From Rebecca billardiae RCC1528 (lineage: Eukaryota; Haptophyta): DNA of 64,000 nucleotides. Below are positions 1 to 10,800 of the stretch, in pieces (the stretch's first letter is position 1; each line of letters starts with the position of its first letter). The stretch lies in NCBI GenBank assembly GCA_965240325.2, contig OZ251237.1, forward strand, positions 62,001-126,000. Reading direction: 5' to 3'. The position numbers and the translations under genes are program-made. The notes beneath the pieces were generated by a model. That model was not told where the DNA came from. It was given only the letters and a program-made list of their open reading frames with translations, and made no database searches.

Positions 1-246
1 CCGGCATTCGCGACGATTCGGCCATTCGGGCTCGGGGCGCTCGGGCCTCGGCGCCCGACTCGGCAAGGCCTTGCTGCTTGCATTGAGTAATGAGTTGCAA
101 GCGCTGCCCCGGCTCCGACGTGCCAGCCGTCGGCCCGCGCCCTGCGTCAGCGTGCAGGCGTGCAGCCCCGGCCGTGCACCCGGTACTGGCGCACATCCAT
201 CCGCCCCTTTCATCCCGGCTGACACACGCCAGCCGATGACAGAATA
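1..246. other. Intergenic, no feature seen
   Basis: GC-rich sequence downstream of the adenylate kinase stop codon. I see no coding frame with family-like sequence and no RNA gene here; it probably holds the 3' untranslated region of the minus-strand gene. Confidence 0.5.
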
Positions 247-2494
247 CTAGAAGGCCTGCAGGTACACGCTGATGTCGGCGCCTACATCGTCCGGCTTGCG
301 GTTGCCGTCGACCACGCGCAGGTCGGGGAACGCCTCCTTGAGCGCCTTCACGTTCTCGTGGTACGTGGCGATCCGCTTGGTGAACGCCTCCTCCGTGTCG
401 TCGTCGCGCTGCGTGAGCCGGGCCTCGATCGCCTCCTTGTCCTCGCCGTCGGGCACTGCAGCCGCGCGCGGCGCGCGGGAGAGGGGGGCGGCGCGCTCAG
501 GCGCGCCGAGCCGCCTTCGAGCGCCGCGCGCGCAAGAACGCGTGCACGTGGACGGGCGCGGGGCGCGGGCGCACACCGGGGTTCATCTCGAGGTGGTAGA
601 TCTTGCCCGTCTCCGGGTCCATGCGGCGTCCGACGACGCGCTTGAGCAGCTCGTCGTCGGGCACCTCGAGGAGCACCACCTTGTTGGGCACGATGAACAT
701 GCGCGCCATCGCCTCCACCTGCCCCGCCGTGCGCGGGAAGCCGTCGAGCATCCAGCCGGCCGCCGCCTCGGGCTTCTCGAGCTCCTGCCTGATGATGTTG
801 CACATCAGCTCGTCTGGGACGAGCTCGCCCGCCTCCATCTTCTCCTTGGCCTGCTGCCCGAACTCGTTGTCCTCGTCCGCGGCTGCGGGGGCGGGAGGGC
901 GCGGGCGCGGGGCGCGGAAGCGGGGTGAGCGTCCCCACCGCGCGCACACGCGCCACGCGCGCGCGCGCGCGCGCGCTCGGCGCCGTGCTCGGGCGCGCAC
1001 CGGCCGCGCGCAGCACGTCGCCCGTCGAGATGTGGTAGACACCAAACCGCTCCTTGATCATCTCGCACTGCGTGCCCTTGCCGCCCGCGGGCGGGCCTGC
1101 GAGCACGACGCGCAGCTGCGGCGTGGACTTGGCGTAGGTGGCGAGCATTACCGACTCAGTGCCCGAGCCGCCCGACGTCACGCGCCCGCCCCTCCACGTG
1201 TACTCCAGCTTGGCCTCCTGCGCCGCGGTGCGTGGCCGCGGTGCGCGGTGCGCGGCGCGCGTGCGGTGAGTGGTGCGCGGCGTGGGAGCGCGCGCCCCTC
1301 GTGAGCGCGGGCGCCTGCCTGCGTGCGCGCTCGGCCGGCTGCTGCGGCGATGGTTGCCCGGGCGCGCGCGCACCTCGTCGTCGGGGTCGGCGTCCTCGGG
1401 CATCTTGCCCTCGAAGGTGCCCTCGGCGACCACGCCGTTCGACAGCGCCCACGCGCCCGCGCCGTCCGCCGCGCCCTTCTTGAACGTGCCGTAGTACACG
1501 GAGCCGTCGGCGGTGTGCGCCTTGCCCGCCACCGCCTGGCCGGCGCGGAAGCTCGCCTCGAAGCGCGCGCCGGCGCCGACGGCGCGGTACACGCCCGCGC
1601 CCTCCTTCGCGCCGTTGAAGAAGTGGCCCACGTACATGTCCCCCGACGCGTACGTGAACGTCCCCTTCCCGTGCCGCTTCCCGTTCGCCCACTGCCCCTC
1701 GTAGCTCGAGCCGTCCGCGTACACCATCTTGCCGACGCCGTGCCTGCGCCCGTCGACCCACTCGCCCACAAACGAGCCGCCCTTGGCGTAGAGCATCGCG
1801 CCCTTGCCGTGGCGCTTGTTGGCCTGCCAGTACCCCGCGTACACGTCGCCGCCCGGCGCGAGGTGCACGCCGAACCCCTCGCGCGCCGTCACCATCGAGT
1901 CGAACGGCAGGTCGGCGTCGGCCGGCCTCGGCGCGCGCTCGCCCTCGTAGAGACCAAGCTTGGCGACCTTTGCGACGGTGAACTTGTGCGGCATCACCTC
2001 GCCGTAGATCTCCTCGGTCGTCGCCGCCTGCCACTCCTCCTCGCCAAAGTCCACCTCCTCCTCCTCCTCGTCCTCCTCCTCCTCCTCCTCCTCCTCCTCC
2101 TCGCCCTCGGCCGGCACCCGCTTCTGCTTGTTCCAGCTGTATTTGCCCTTCCGCGTGGACTGCATCTTCTTCCACACCTCGACGGCCTTCTCGTCGGGCA
2201 TGCCCCACGCAGAGATGTCCTCGAGGTGCTCCGCTGCGTCCGCGTACGCCATCGCGTCGATGGCTGTCCGCAGGTGCGTGGTCGGGTCCGCGTCGAGCGA
2301 CACGGCGGTGCCCGACGGCGCGATGGCGTCGGCGGCGTCGGCCTGCGGGCGAGCGGTGGGCGGCACGCGGGACGCGCGCGACGCGAGTGAGCGTGCGCGC
2401 GATGGCGACGTGTCGCGGAGCTCTGCGCGCGCCCTGGCGACCCGCCACGCCGTGGTCCGCTGCAGCCGGTGTGGCCCAGGCCAGCACTCACCAT
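247..2494 (-). CDS. MORN-repeat adenylate kinase, spliced
   Basis: Adenylate kinase fused to an N-terminal MORN domain; the kinase interconverts ATP+AMP and 2 ADP. Inferred exons on the minus strand: 2494-2492 (ATG only), 2342-1374, 1217-1001, 882-577, 455-247. The long upstream frame otherwise begins at a GTG (2366), whereas ATG at 2494 is followed at once by GTGAGT, and the acceptor before 2342 joins in phase. The N-terminal part has a long Glu-rich run and then MORN repeats of the type [28 protein letters not shown] and [14 protein letters not shown]. The kinase part shows the P-loop [12 protein letters not shown], the segment [11 protein letters not shown], the motif MLDGFPRT, and [15 protein letters not shown] near the C terminus. 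MORN repeats usually bind membranes or act as scaffolds, so a local ATP-buffering role (for example at a flagellum or the cortex) is inference. Kinase identity is firm; the one-codon first exon is less so. Confidence 0.85.
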
Positions 2495-2771
2495 CGTGAC
2501 GTGAGAAACAGCCGCTCTGCTTCGCCCGGACCCACCAGTCAACCGACTGTCCGGACGGGGAGGACTGTCATCAGCCATCCTGCGAGAGCAAGTAGGCCGA
2601 GGTCTGCAGCAGCGAGCCCCCGAGGGAGGAGGATCGGGGTACGGCACGATCTCGCCGGCACGATCGCGCCGCTGGCGAGCTCGCCATGCGGAGCATGGAG
2701 GTGGAGGCTGATCTGGAGAGCTACCCCGTGCGCGCTGCTCCCCCTCCCCGCCCGCTGCGCGCGGCAGGACC

Positions 2772-3175
2772 ATGGCCGAGTCGGCCTTTGACAAGAAAGT
2801 TCGCGCCCTCTTCCCGAAGGACCACCACGTGTGCGCTCGAGCGTGAGCCCGCCGGCGCGCCGCGCCGCGCTCTGCACGCGCGCGCGGAAGCACGCCTAAG
2901 TGCGGCCCCACTCCACGCGCCCGCGCGCGCGCACCCGTCGCCCCGAGCAGATTGTGCTCGCGTCGCTCGCCGGCTGGGTGGGTCTGTACGCCTTTGGCAA
3001 GATGACCTCGATGATCTTCTCGGGCGGCAAGAAGAAGGCCGCGCCGGCCGCGCCGGCCGCGCCAGCAGCGCCGACTGTAAGCGCCGGTGGCTTCGCGATG
3101 CCCACAGAGGATAACATCGGCGACTGGGCAGAGAAGGAGTCCAACTGGGCGGACCTCGACAAGCACCTCAAGTGA
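2772..3175 (+). CDS. Small single-helix membrane protein, two exons
   Basis: Predicted exons 2772-2828 and 2951-3175 give a protein of about 93 residues. The intron runs GTGTGC to GAGCAG and is in phase. The N terminus is charged (MAESAFDKKVRALFPKDHH). A hydrophobic stretch follows (VLASLAGWVGLYAF), then a Lys-rich and Ala/Pro-rich linker and an acidic tail ending WADLDKHLK. This looks like a small one-pass membrane protein, perhaps of an organelle, but I do not recognise the family. It is divergent from the adenylate kinase gene, with 277 bp between the two start codons, so they may share a promoter region. Confidence 0.6.
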
Positions 3176-4134
3176 TGGGTGCGCTCGGGCTTTTCGGGGG
3201 AGGCACGGTGGTCATGAGCTGCCAGCGTGCGTGCGCCGCGGCGTGGACGTGGCGGTTGCACTCGCTTGCTGCTCCGAGCCCGGCAACGGGCTCGGCCAGT
3301 CTGGGCTGACCGGCCTGATCGCGGACTGCGCTGCCGCTTCGACCGCTCACAGTCACTATCGCTTCAGTTGTCGGCCGATCCGGTCGTCGACCGAAGCCGA
3401 AGGCATTTCAACTACGTGAGTACGTTGATCTGAGGAAGTAGATTCGGACGCGCGGCGCTTCTGACATTTATTGTCAGTGCTGCCGCCAGTGACATCCGCT
3501 GCTGCTGATCTGACTACGACTCGAGTTTACTTAGCCAATACTCAATAGCCATTGTCGGCATTGCGGGCCTGTCGTCGAGTTAAGCTAGTATAGTTTTATA
3601 AAAAAAATATTTAATATATATATTGATTACTATAAATATATATTATATTATTAGTTATATTAACGACGTGGTTGACATATTACTATTATATAGGATTTAC
3701 TAATTTCGACTGTGAATTCGTCGTCGGATTATATTCGTCGTCGCACTACAGTTCGCCGTATATATAGACTGACGGTGACAAACAATAGTCCGCGGGCGAG
3801 TCGTGAATGAACTCAGAACTGCCTTCCCGCTTCCGAGTTCCGGCCTTCCGCAGGGCAGCCGGCAGGGCATCCGCAGCGGCCTTGGGCTTGTGAGTTGCAT
3901 GAATCGCCGCCGTACCAGCGTACGCGGTACGGCGTCAGATCCGGGGCACTGATCCGCTACGACACTCCGCGGCCGCGCGGCGTATACTGCTCTATAACTC
4001 GGAAATTGTACAGTGACGTGCATGCGCCATTGCTATATAGATACATCAGCGGCGGTCGGCAATCGGCATCGTGATCGGCGGCACGTCTGAAAGCCGATCC
4101 GATATGAAAGATTCATCTTCAAGGACCCGAACCA
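3176..4134. other. Intergenic with a strongly AT-rich patch
   Basis: No supported gene. Positions about 3590-3690 are almost pure A/T (runs of TATA and an A-tract), a sharp contrast with the surrounding GC-rich DNA. Short open frames such as 3700-4023 on the minus strand have no family-like sequence. Confidence 0.5.
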
Positions 4135-5547
4135 TCACATTGATGCTGCCACACTGGTAGCATCGCAGTCGTCGTCGCCGCCGCCGCCGCTACCGCGGTT
4201 GTCAGCGGCGAGGCCGCGCGCCCTCGGCGAGGTCTCCTCCTCGGCGTCGTCACGGCATTCCGCCGCGAGCTCGGCGTGCATCTTGTCAAGAACCTCCTGC
4301 TCCGCGACAGTCAGCGACTCGCCGCGCTGGGCGCGCTCGCGCACCGCGCGCTCGACGCCGGCCTGCACGACGGAGAGAATCTTCTGCCGAGCGCTGCCGC
4401 CGTCGGTGGGCTGCTCGGCGCTCGGCGTGCTCGCGGGGTTCGCCACGCCCGCCGCCTCGGCGGCAGCCGCGCGCACGCACTCGGCGTGCGCGCGCGCCTC
4501 GGGGCTGCCGATCACCGTGAGCCGATCACCGTCGGCGCCTGCCGCGGGCTGCCGTGCGCTCGAGCGCGCGGGCGGCGCGTTGAGCTCCGCGCCCGGTGTG
4601 TGCACGGCCTCGGTGCCCGAGCGCCACCGGTCACTGGCGCCGCCCTTGGCGGTGAAGGGCGTGGGCTCCCTCGTCACGCCGCGCGGCCTGTTGGCCGCCC
4701 AGTCGGCCTCTTCCTCGCGGCGCAGCGCGCGGTCGTTCTCCAGCCGGCGCCACATCAGCGCGGCGCCCCCGAGCCGCCTGCAGCTCATCGCGAGCAGCGG
4801 CTGGCCGTCACGGCCGACGCTGAGCTCGCGCGCCTCGGGCTGGTCGTACCAGCCGTCGGTGGGCACGTCCGTGTAGAAGAAGTACGAGGCGAGCACGTAC
4901 AGCTGCGTCTCGGGAGGCATGTCCGCCCACATCGCGCCCACGCGCGCGCGCTCGTACGGGCCGCACTGCGTGACCAGCGCGAGCCCGTCCTGCACCAGCA
5001 CGCGGTTGATCTCCGCCCACAGCTCGAACGGGCGCGAGACGGCGGGCGCGCAGAGCGAGAGGGCGACCGCGTCGAAGGTGCCATCGGCGAACGGGAGGAG
5101 CACGTCGTCGCTCGACACGTCCTGCACGATGTCCCCTGCAAGCTCGCCCGCGCGCCCGCCGCGCAGCTCGTTCGAGTGCGCGAGCTGGCCCGCCGGCGTC
5201 AGGTGCACGCGCGTCACGTCGACGCCGCGCGAGGTTCGGGGCACGTACGACTCGCCGGTGCCTGTGATCTCCAGGATGTGGACCGCGCGGTGGCTGCCGT
5301 CCGCGGCCGTCGCGCGGCGTGGCAGCGTCGCCCTGTGGTACTTGCGCACGGCGTCGGCGACCGCCGGCCGGGGCTTCTCGAGCACATCGTCCGGGCCGAG
5401 GGGTTGCGCGCGCACAAACGACGAGGGCACGTACGGCAGCTCGAGCGGGTACGGCGACATGCGACGCATCGACTCGTAGAGCCGCACGCACCGCCCATCG
5501 TTGTGCTGGAAGGCGAGGATGTGGAGGACCGCCGCCGCGGCCCACAT
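4135..5547 (-). CDS. SAM-dependent methyltransferase-like protein
   Basis: Single-exon frame of 470 residues from ATG at 5547. The middle resembles a class I (type 11) methyltransferase fold. HILEITGTGES near residue 90 could be the SAM-binding motif I. A stretch near residues 140-190 contains VLLPFADGTFDAVALSLC and then NRVLVQDGLALVTQCGP, the spacing of motifs III-V. The N-terminal 80 residues and the Ala/Glu-rich C-terminal third (from about residue 280, ending in an acidic Gly/Asp tail) have no recognised domain. The canonical GxGxG is degenerate, so catalytic activity is not assured. The gene is an orphan and its substrate cannot be inferred. Confidence 0.55.
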   Translation of the reverse strand: MWAAAAVLHILAFQHNDGRCVRLYESMRRMSPYPLELPYVPSSFVRAQPLGPDDVLEKPRPAVADAVRKYHRATLPRRATAADGSHRAVHILEITGTGESYVPRTSRGVDVTRVHLTPAGQLAHSNELRGGRAGELAGDIVQDVSSDDVLLPFADGTFDAVALSLCAPAVSRPFELWAEINRVLVQDGLALVTQCGPYERARVGAMWADMPPETQLYVLASYFFYTDVPTDGWYDQPEARELSVGRDGQPLLAMSCRRLGGAALMWRRLENDRALRREEEADWAANRPRGVTREPTPFTAKGGASDRWRSGTEAVHTPGAELNAPPARSSARQPAAGADGDRLTVIGSPEARAHAECVRAAAAEAAGVANPASTPSAEQPTDGGSARQKILSVVQAGVERAVRERAQRGESLTVAEQEVLDKMHAELAAECRDDAEEETSPRARGLAADNRGSGGGGDDDCDATSVAASM

Positions 5548-5665
5548 CGTGCGTGCGATGCGAGTTTTGAAGGGCGGTCAAGGTCACCGCTACAGTCAAA
5601 GCACGCCGCACGCGCGGGACGGTTCTGTTGACCGTTTCGACCGCCTCACGGTAGGTATCCACTAC

Positions 5666-5683
5666 GGATCCACTAGTTCTAGA
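5666..5683. other. BamHI-SpeI-XbaI string identical to a cloning polylinker
   Basis: The 18 bases GGATCCACTAGTTCTAGA match the BamHI-SpeI-XbaI part of common phagemid polylinkers. The flanking bases do not continue the polylinker: CTACG follows where GCGGCCGC would be expected. It may be chance, old vector carry-over or an assembly artefact. Confidence 0.6.
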
Positions 5684-5783
5684 CTACGCGATCATCTACT
5701 CTACTTAATCGTTTAAAATACGAGTACGGAAGAGGTGTGCCCGGAATACGAAAATGCCCACAATTCGGAGTTTTCCCTATGAC

Positions 5784-5900
5784 AAACCACCGGTTCGGCT
5801 GTTTTTACTCGTCAAACCAACGGTTCGACGGGTTTTACTCCGAAACACCATCGGTTCGACGGGCTTTACTCGTCAAACCATCGGTTCGGCAATTTTTACC
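5784..5900. repeat. About 30-bp tandem repeat, four copies
   Basis: Four imperfect copies built on CGGTTCG followed by a TTTTACTC-type segment and AAACCA. The CGGTTCG cores lie at 5791, 5821, 5852 and 5882, a period of 30-31 bp. There are no distinct spacers and no adjacent cas-like genes. The stretch is clearly more AT-rich than the host average. Confidence 0.8.
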
Positions 5901-6417
5901 CAAGGTGCTTGCGGTTGGGACAGTCCTCGCACGTATTGGTCTCGACAAACAAGAATCGGAGGACGCGTTTCGAGTGATGGCTTCGCGATGATTGTAACAT
6001 GTTTTTCACTCGAGTAGTTGATCGTTCGAGGGAAAAATCTTCTCGACGAAACATGGAGGGCCAATCAGGGTCCGTCGATCGATTACAAGCCGACGCGACT
6101 CAAGTTAATATAGGCGGCTCATTATTTGAACAGCACCGCGATGATACTCGCTCGTCAAGAGGGGCCCGCTCGGGCCAGGCTGACCGCCGTGACGGGAGGT
6201 CGAGATGCCACCGCGGGCGCCGCGGGGCTGCGACCGAGGGTGTGGACCGTCGGGGTGATGTGTGAGCAAGATGTTCACGCCCTGTCACCTGCAACTGTCG
6301 ACGGCCGTCCTCCACCTGCACCTCGCCTGCACCTCACGACCGGGTGCCCGGATGACCGATCTGTAACGCTCGACGAGTGATCCCGACGGCTCGACGAGTG
6401 ATCGAGTGATCCGCACG

Positions 6418-6942
6418 ACGGGCGTCGCTTGCAACTGATCACGGCCGCTCTCCTGCCCGGCGCTCAGGAGGCGCACGCTTGATGCGTGTCCTGCGCGGTT
6501 GTCACCTAACGACCTGCCCCGGCGGTTGCAACTCTCTACATCTCTCGACGGAGTGGCGCGCCGCCGTCCGCGTTGCTCGACTGGATCTGCGCACCGGGCC
6601 TCGCCTGCAACTGTTTTGATGCGTGCCATGCCCTGCGCGGTTGGCACCTGGCTGCCTGCCCCTGCTGCTGCAACTCTCGACGGCGGCGCGCCGATCAGTG
6701 TTGCTCGACTGGATGTGCGCACCGGGCCTCGCCTGCAAGTGTTTACGGCCGTCCACCAGCCCTACGGTCCGAGGCTCAGTCGGCGCGCGCGCTTGATGCG
6801 TGCCGTGCCCTGCGCGGTTGGCACCTGGCTGCCTGGCCCTGCTGCTGCCGAACTCTCGACGGCGGTGCGCCGAATCAGTGTTGCTCGACTGGATTACTGC
6901 GCACCGGGCGTCGCCTGCAAGTGTTCAGTACGGCCGTCCACC
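6418..6942. repeat. Degenerate host tandem repeat array, left part
   Basis: Repeats of roughly 137-177 bp share landmarks such as TTGATGCGTG (starting at 6479, 6616 and 6793), GTTGCTCGACTGGAT and GCCTGCAAGTGTT. The array resumes at 20809 after the virus-like element (TTGATGCGTG again at 20857). The copy around 6745-6780 contains the unbroken form of the target that the element occupies in the next unit. Confidence 0.8.
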
Positions 6943-7187
6943 GAGAGAGAAGGTATTACCTACTCACCAGGACAGTTTACCCCTGGCCGCCGCGCCGTCA
7001 CAAAATGGCCGGCACTCGCAGGTCATTTTCGCGCATCCGCGCACACCCTCCATCCCTCCCGCCCCTCCGAAATCACCGGTGTTTGCCACCCGAAACGAGA
7101 CTGGCAAATGCCGGTGATTTTCGCGCTGAAAACCATGCTTTCACAAGCGAAAATTTAGACGCCACTTCGACACACTGCGCGCTACGA
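6943..7187. repeat. PLV left terminal inverted repeat
   Basis: It begins GAGAGAGAAGGTATTACC and ends GCGCGCTACGA. The reverse complement of 20564-20808 matches it throughout, apart from a two-base difference (TG against CA) near position 6983. It contains CACCAGGACAG, a motif reused in the 115-bp subterminal repeats. Confidence 0.95.
7069..7120. repeat. Hairpin-forming palindrome inside the PLV terminal repeat
   Basis: AAATCACCGG-TG-TTTGCCA is followed about 14 bp later by TGGCAAA-TG-CCGGTGATTT, giving a stem of about 19 bp with one two-base mismatch and a short loop. The same structure is present in the right terminal repeat. It could be a replication or recombination signal of the element; that role is inference. 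Confidence 0.8.
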
Positions 7188-7300
7188 TCCCGCCAAGACA
7201 AACCGAGGGCGGCCGCCGAAGCTCAGTTCCAAGGCCGAAGCTTGCGAGCCGGCCAAGAACTACCAGTGATCCAAGGCCGAAGCTTTCGGATCTCGCTTTT

Positions 7301-7610
7301 CACCAGGACAGACCAGCGCCCGCCAGTAAAAACTCGCGAGGCGACCATGATTTTACCGGTGAAGCTTTGGGTCTCACTTTTAGAGGCCACTTCGAGCACT
7401 CCGCCAGGCTATTTTCACCAGGACAGACCAGCGCCCCGCCAGTAAAAACTCGCGAGGCAGCCGTGATTTTACCGGTGAAGCTTCGGGTCTCAACTTTAGA
7501 GGCCACTTCGAGCACTCCGCCAGGCTCAGTCACCAGGACAGACCAGAGCCCCGCCAGTAAAAAAGGCGGCCATACCGGCGAAGCTTCGGGGTCTCAACTT
7601 TAGAGAGGCC
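7301..7610. repeat. 115-bp subterminal tandem repeat, almost three copies
   Basis: Units begin with CACCAGGACAGACCAG at 7301, 7416 and 7531, exactly 115 bp apart. Each contains CCGCCAGTAAAAA, a TTTTACCGGTGAAGCTT-like segment and GAGGCCACTTCGAGCACTC; the third copy is shortened. The CACCAGGACAG head also occurs in both terminal repeats, so the array probably derives from the end of the element. It lies between the left terminal repeat and the polymerase gene. The rest of 7188-7810 has no gene. Confidence 0.85.
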
Positions 7611-7810
7611 GACCATCCCCAAAACATATTTCGATCCGCCACTTAAGACTTGGGCCGAGCTCGCGCGACGATGTCGGCACCCCGGGCGGCCGCCACCGAC
7701 CCTCAGCCGCCGACCCGCCATCCACGGAAAAACTTAGGACTTGGGGGCCGAGCCAGCGGCGGACCAAAGTGCGTTAGTTTGCGACGAAAATTTTCTGCGC
7801 CAGAGTAAGA

Positions 7811-10800
7811 ATGGTCCTCCTCCTCGACCTTGACCGCCGCAACCAACTCGAGCAGGTACTCCTCGACCCCGAGCTGCCCATGAGGCGGCATGCTGCCGCG
7901 CGCCACGAGCTCGACCGAGACCGTCTCGAGAGGCTCTTTGCCGAGTTCAACCTGACGCCAAACGTCGATGGCAAGACCTTCGTGCTGCAGGGCAAGCGCA
8001 AGCGCATGCCCAGAACGCGCAAGAGCTGGGACCAGCTACGCCGCACGCTCGAGAGGCTTGAGAAGCACCAGCCTATGGAGACAGAGCTGAAGGCGATGGG
8101 CATCGACCTACAAGGCGGGCAGTTCACGCTCCAAGGGCGCAAGAGGCGCCTCCCTCGCACGTCCGAGGGCATGAGGAAGCTGCGCAAGCAGATCGGCTTC
8201 ACCGCCAAGATGCTGAATGATGGCATGACCAGGGTGGCTGTGCATGGGCCTGAGATCACCAAGGAGACGACCTTTACCATGCCAATCTCGATGCAGGTGG
8301 AGGCGACGGCGCCTCTGCTCATGCGAGAGCAAGCGCTCTACCAGATGCCGTCGCATCTGACAAGCGCAATCCACGACTTTGTCGCTGAGACGATCGAGAA
8401 GGAGCTGATGCGCGGAGCATCGAGTCGGCTCAAGGTGAGGGTCATCATCGAGACGCTGCATGTGAAGAGCACCAAGGGTGTCTTTGCGGTCGAGATGCCG
8501 AACCTGCCCGAGGACGCCTACCGCCGCATGATCGAACGAGGGCACCCAACCATATCAACATCTACTCGCTCCATCGCCGGCAAAGCAGTTTGGCAGCAGG
8601 AGCCGCAGCCGCTCATCGACCTCGTCAACGAGATGATCACCGATGCCTTCGAGCAGAGGCAGTCAATCTACGCAGACAAGCCAATCGCCATCAGCCGGAT
8701 GTGGATACACAGCGGCATGGTGACGCCTCGCGGAGCGACATCCGGGAGCAGCTACGTGAAGCTCGAAGGGCGGTGGGCCAACGCCAAGCTCGGCATCGTC
8801 AACCCCAAGAACCAAGACCTCAAGTGCTTCATGGCCGCGCTGCAGGCGGCAAAGGCTGTGGAGAGCGGCGTTGCCCACCCCGAGCGGCCGAGCGTCCACC
8901 GGAAGTTCCTCGTGACCGAGCCCGAGGGTGCTGTCTACCCTGTGGACATCGGCGAGATCCGCGCATGGGAGGTCGCCAACAACCTGGCCATCACAGCCTA
9001 TCGCCTCCCCGAGGACGGTGGGCAGGCGCAGGTGATGCGACTGCCGACGCCGCAGGATTTTCACAACCTGCCTCGGGTGGTCCTCGGGCTCTACAAGGAG
9101 CACTGGGTCTTCTGCCGCTCCGCCGATGCCATTTGCGCAAATACTACCTATATCTACTGCGAGCTGTGTCTCAAAAAGTTCCCCTTCAACGCTCGCGCTA
9201 AGCGAAATGAGCATCAGGAGGCATGCCATGACTCGTGGACGGTTAATTACGATGCTCAGACTGAGGAGCAAAAATTAGCCAGCTACATGACGCCTCGCGA
9301 GGCTGCGGCCGGCAAAGATTACCAGACCTCTATCGAGTACACGGGAGGCATCGAGCAGATCGTCAAGCCGCTGGTGATCCACGCCGATTTCGAGACCGTG
9401 ACCATCGATGGTGAGATGAGGCCATATGCCGTCGGCCTCATTGAGACCTGGAGCGACGGAGCCATCAAGTACGTGACCTTCACCGGGCCTGAGTGCCATA
9501 TCAATCTGGTGGTCTACCTGCTGGAGACATACCAGAGCTACCTGGATACTGCAGGCAGGCACTCTGCGCTCAAGAAGCGCTCCTTCACACGCGAGACCCA
9601 GCAGGCTTTCGATAGTGCCACCTGCTGCTACCTCTGCGGCGGCGAATTCGGCGAGACCAAAAATTTCGACCATGACCACTACACTGGCGCATATCGCGGC
9701 GCCGCTTGCACAAAGTGCAACCTGCATGCATCCACAACGAATCTCATGGCGAGCGTACCAGTGTTTTTTTCACAACCTCACCGGCTTTGACGCCAATTTC
9801 CTGATCCAGGCCCTCGGCTCCGAGCGGGTGCAAGGGCTGATGAACGAGATGGCCAGGATAAAGCAGAACCGCAAAACGGAGATCCTCAAGAAGAGGATCG
9901 AGGCGCAGGAGGCGCTTCTCGTCTCGTGCGCAATAAGAGGAGACAACTATGACACTGCGCAAATCACCAGCCTCGAGCGCGAGCTCGCGAGCACGCGCCT
10001 GACCAAAGCGCTCAAAACCGACATCATCCTGCAGAACACGCAGCGGCTCAAGCAGCTGACGATCGGCGGCTTTGTTTTCAAGGACACGATGGCTTTCATG
10101 AAGGAGTCGCTAGAGACCCTCCTCAACAACCTGGACCCCGCGGACATGCGGAACTTGCGCTCGTTTGCCAGCGATTGGGCGCGGGCCCGAGGACTCGACC
10201 CAGAAATCGTATTCGAGGCCGCGCGCCGCAAGGGCATTTTCCCCTACGAGATTCCGTGGCACCTCGAGTTGGATACGCCCATTGACACGCTCATCGAGAA
10301 ATACCCCGACCTCTTCCTGTCCAAGCTAAAATCGAGCTTCGGTATCGCAGGCCAGGACCAACACTTTGAGGCGGGCGAGGATGAGGCGATCGGCAAGCTA
10401 GTGCAACTCAAGTCGGCGGTCGGGCTGGAGACCATGAGAGACCTCCTCGACTGGTACCTCGCTATCGACGTTCACGGGCAGGCAGACGTCTTCACCAACT
10501 TCCAGCACCTCTTTCACACCAACTTTGGCCTGGACCCGAGCTGGTTTCTCTCGGCGCCGCAGTCCTTCTTCAAGACGATGCTCAAGACCACGGGGCAAAA
10601 GATCGAACTCTGGCAAGACTCGAGAGACGTAGACTTTGCTTCCAAGTGCATTCGAGGCGGCTACACAGATGTGCGCCACAAGCTGCAGACGGCAGGAGGA
10701 GGCGTGCACATCGGCTACTTTGACGCGAACAACTTGTACGGCTGGGCGATGAAGCTCAAGCTGCCAGTAGGCGCGCCCTGGGATGTTGAGCCCGAGGACT

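Noticed and set aside
5784-5900. Possible CRISPR-like array
   Set aside because: The units are contiguous tandem repeats without variable spacers, in a eukaryotic nuclear context and with no cas genes.
9755-9775. Programmed ribosomal frameshift in the polymerase
   Set aside because: A T7 run could slip, but there is no evident downstream pseudoknot and the shift direction would be +1. A simple indel explains it better.
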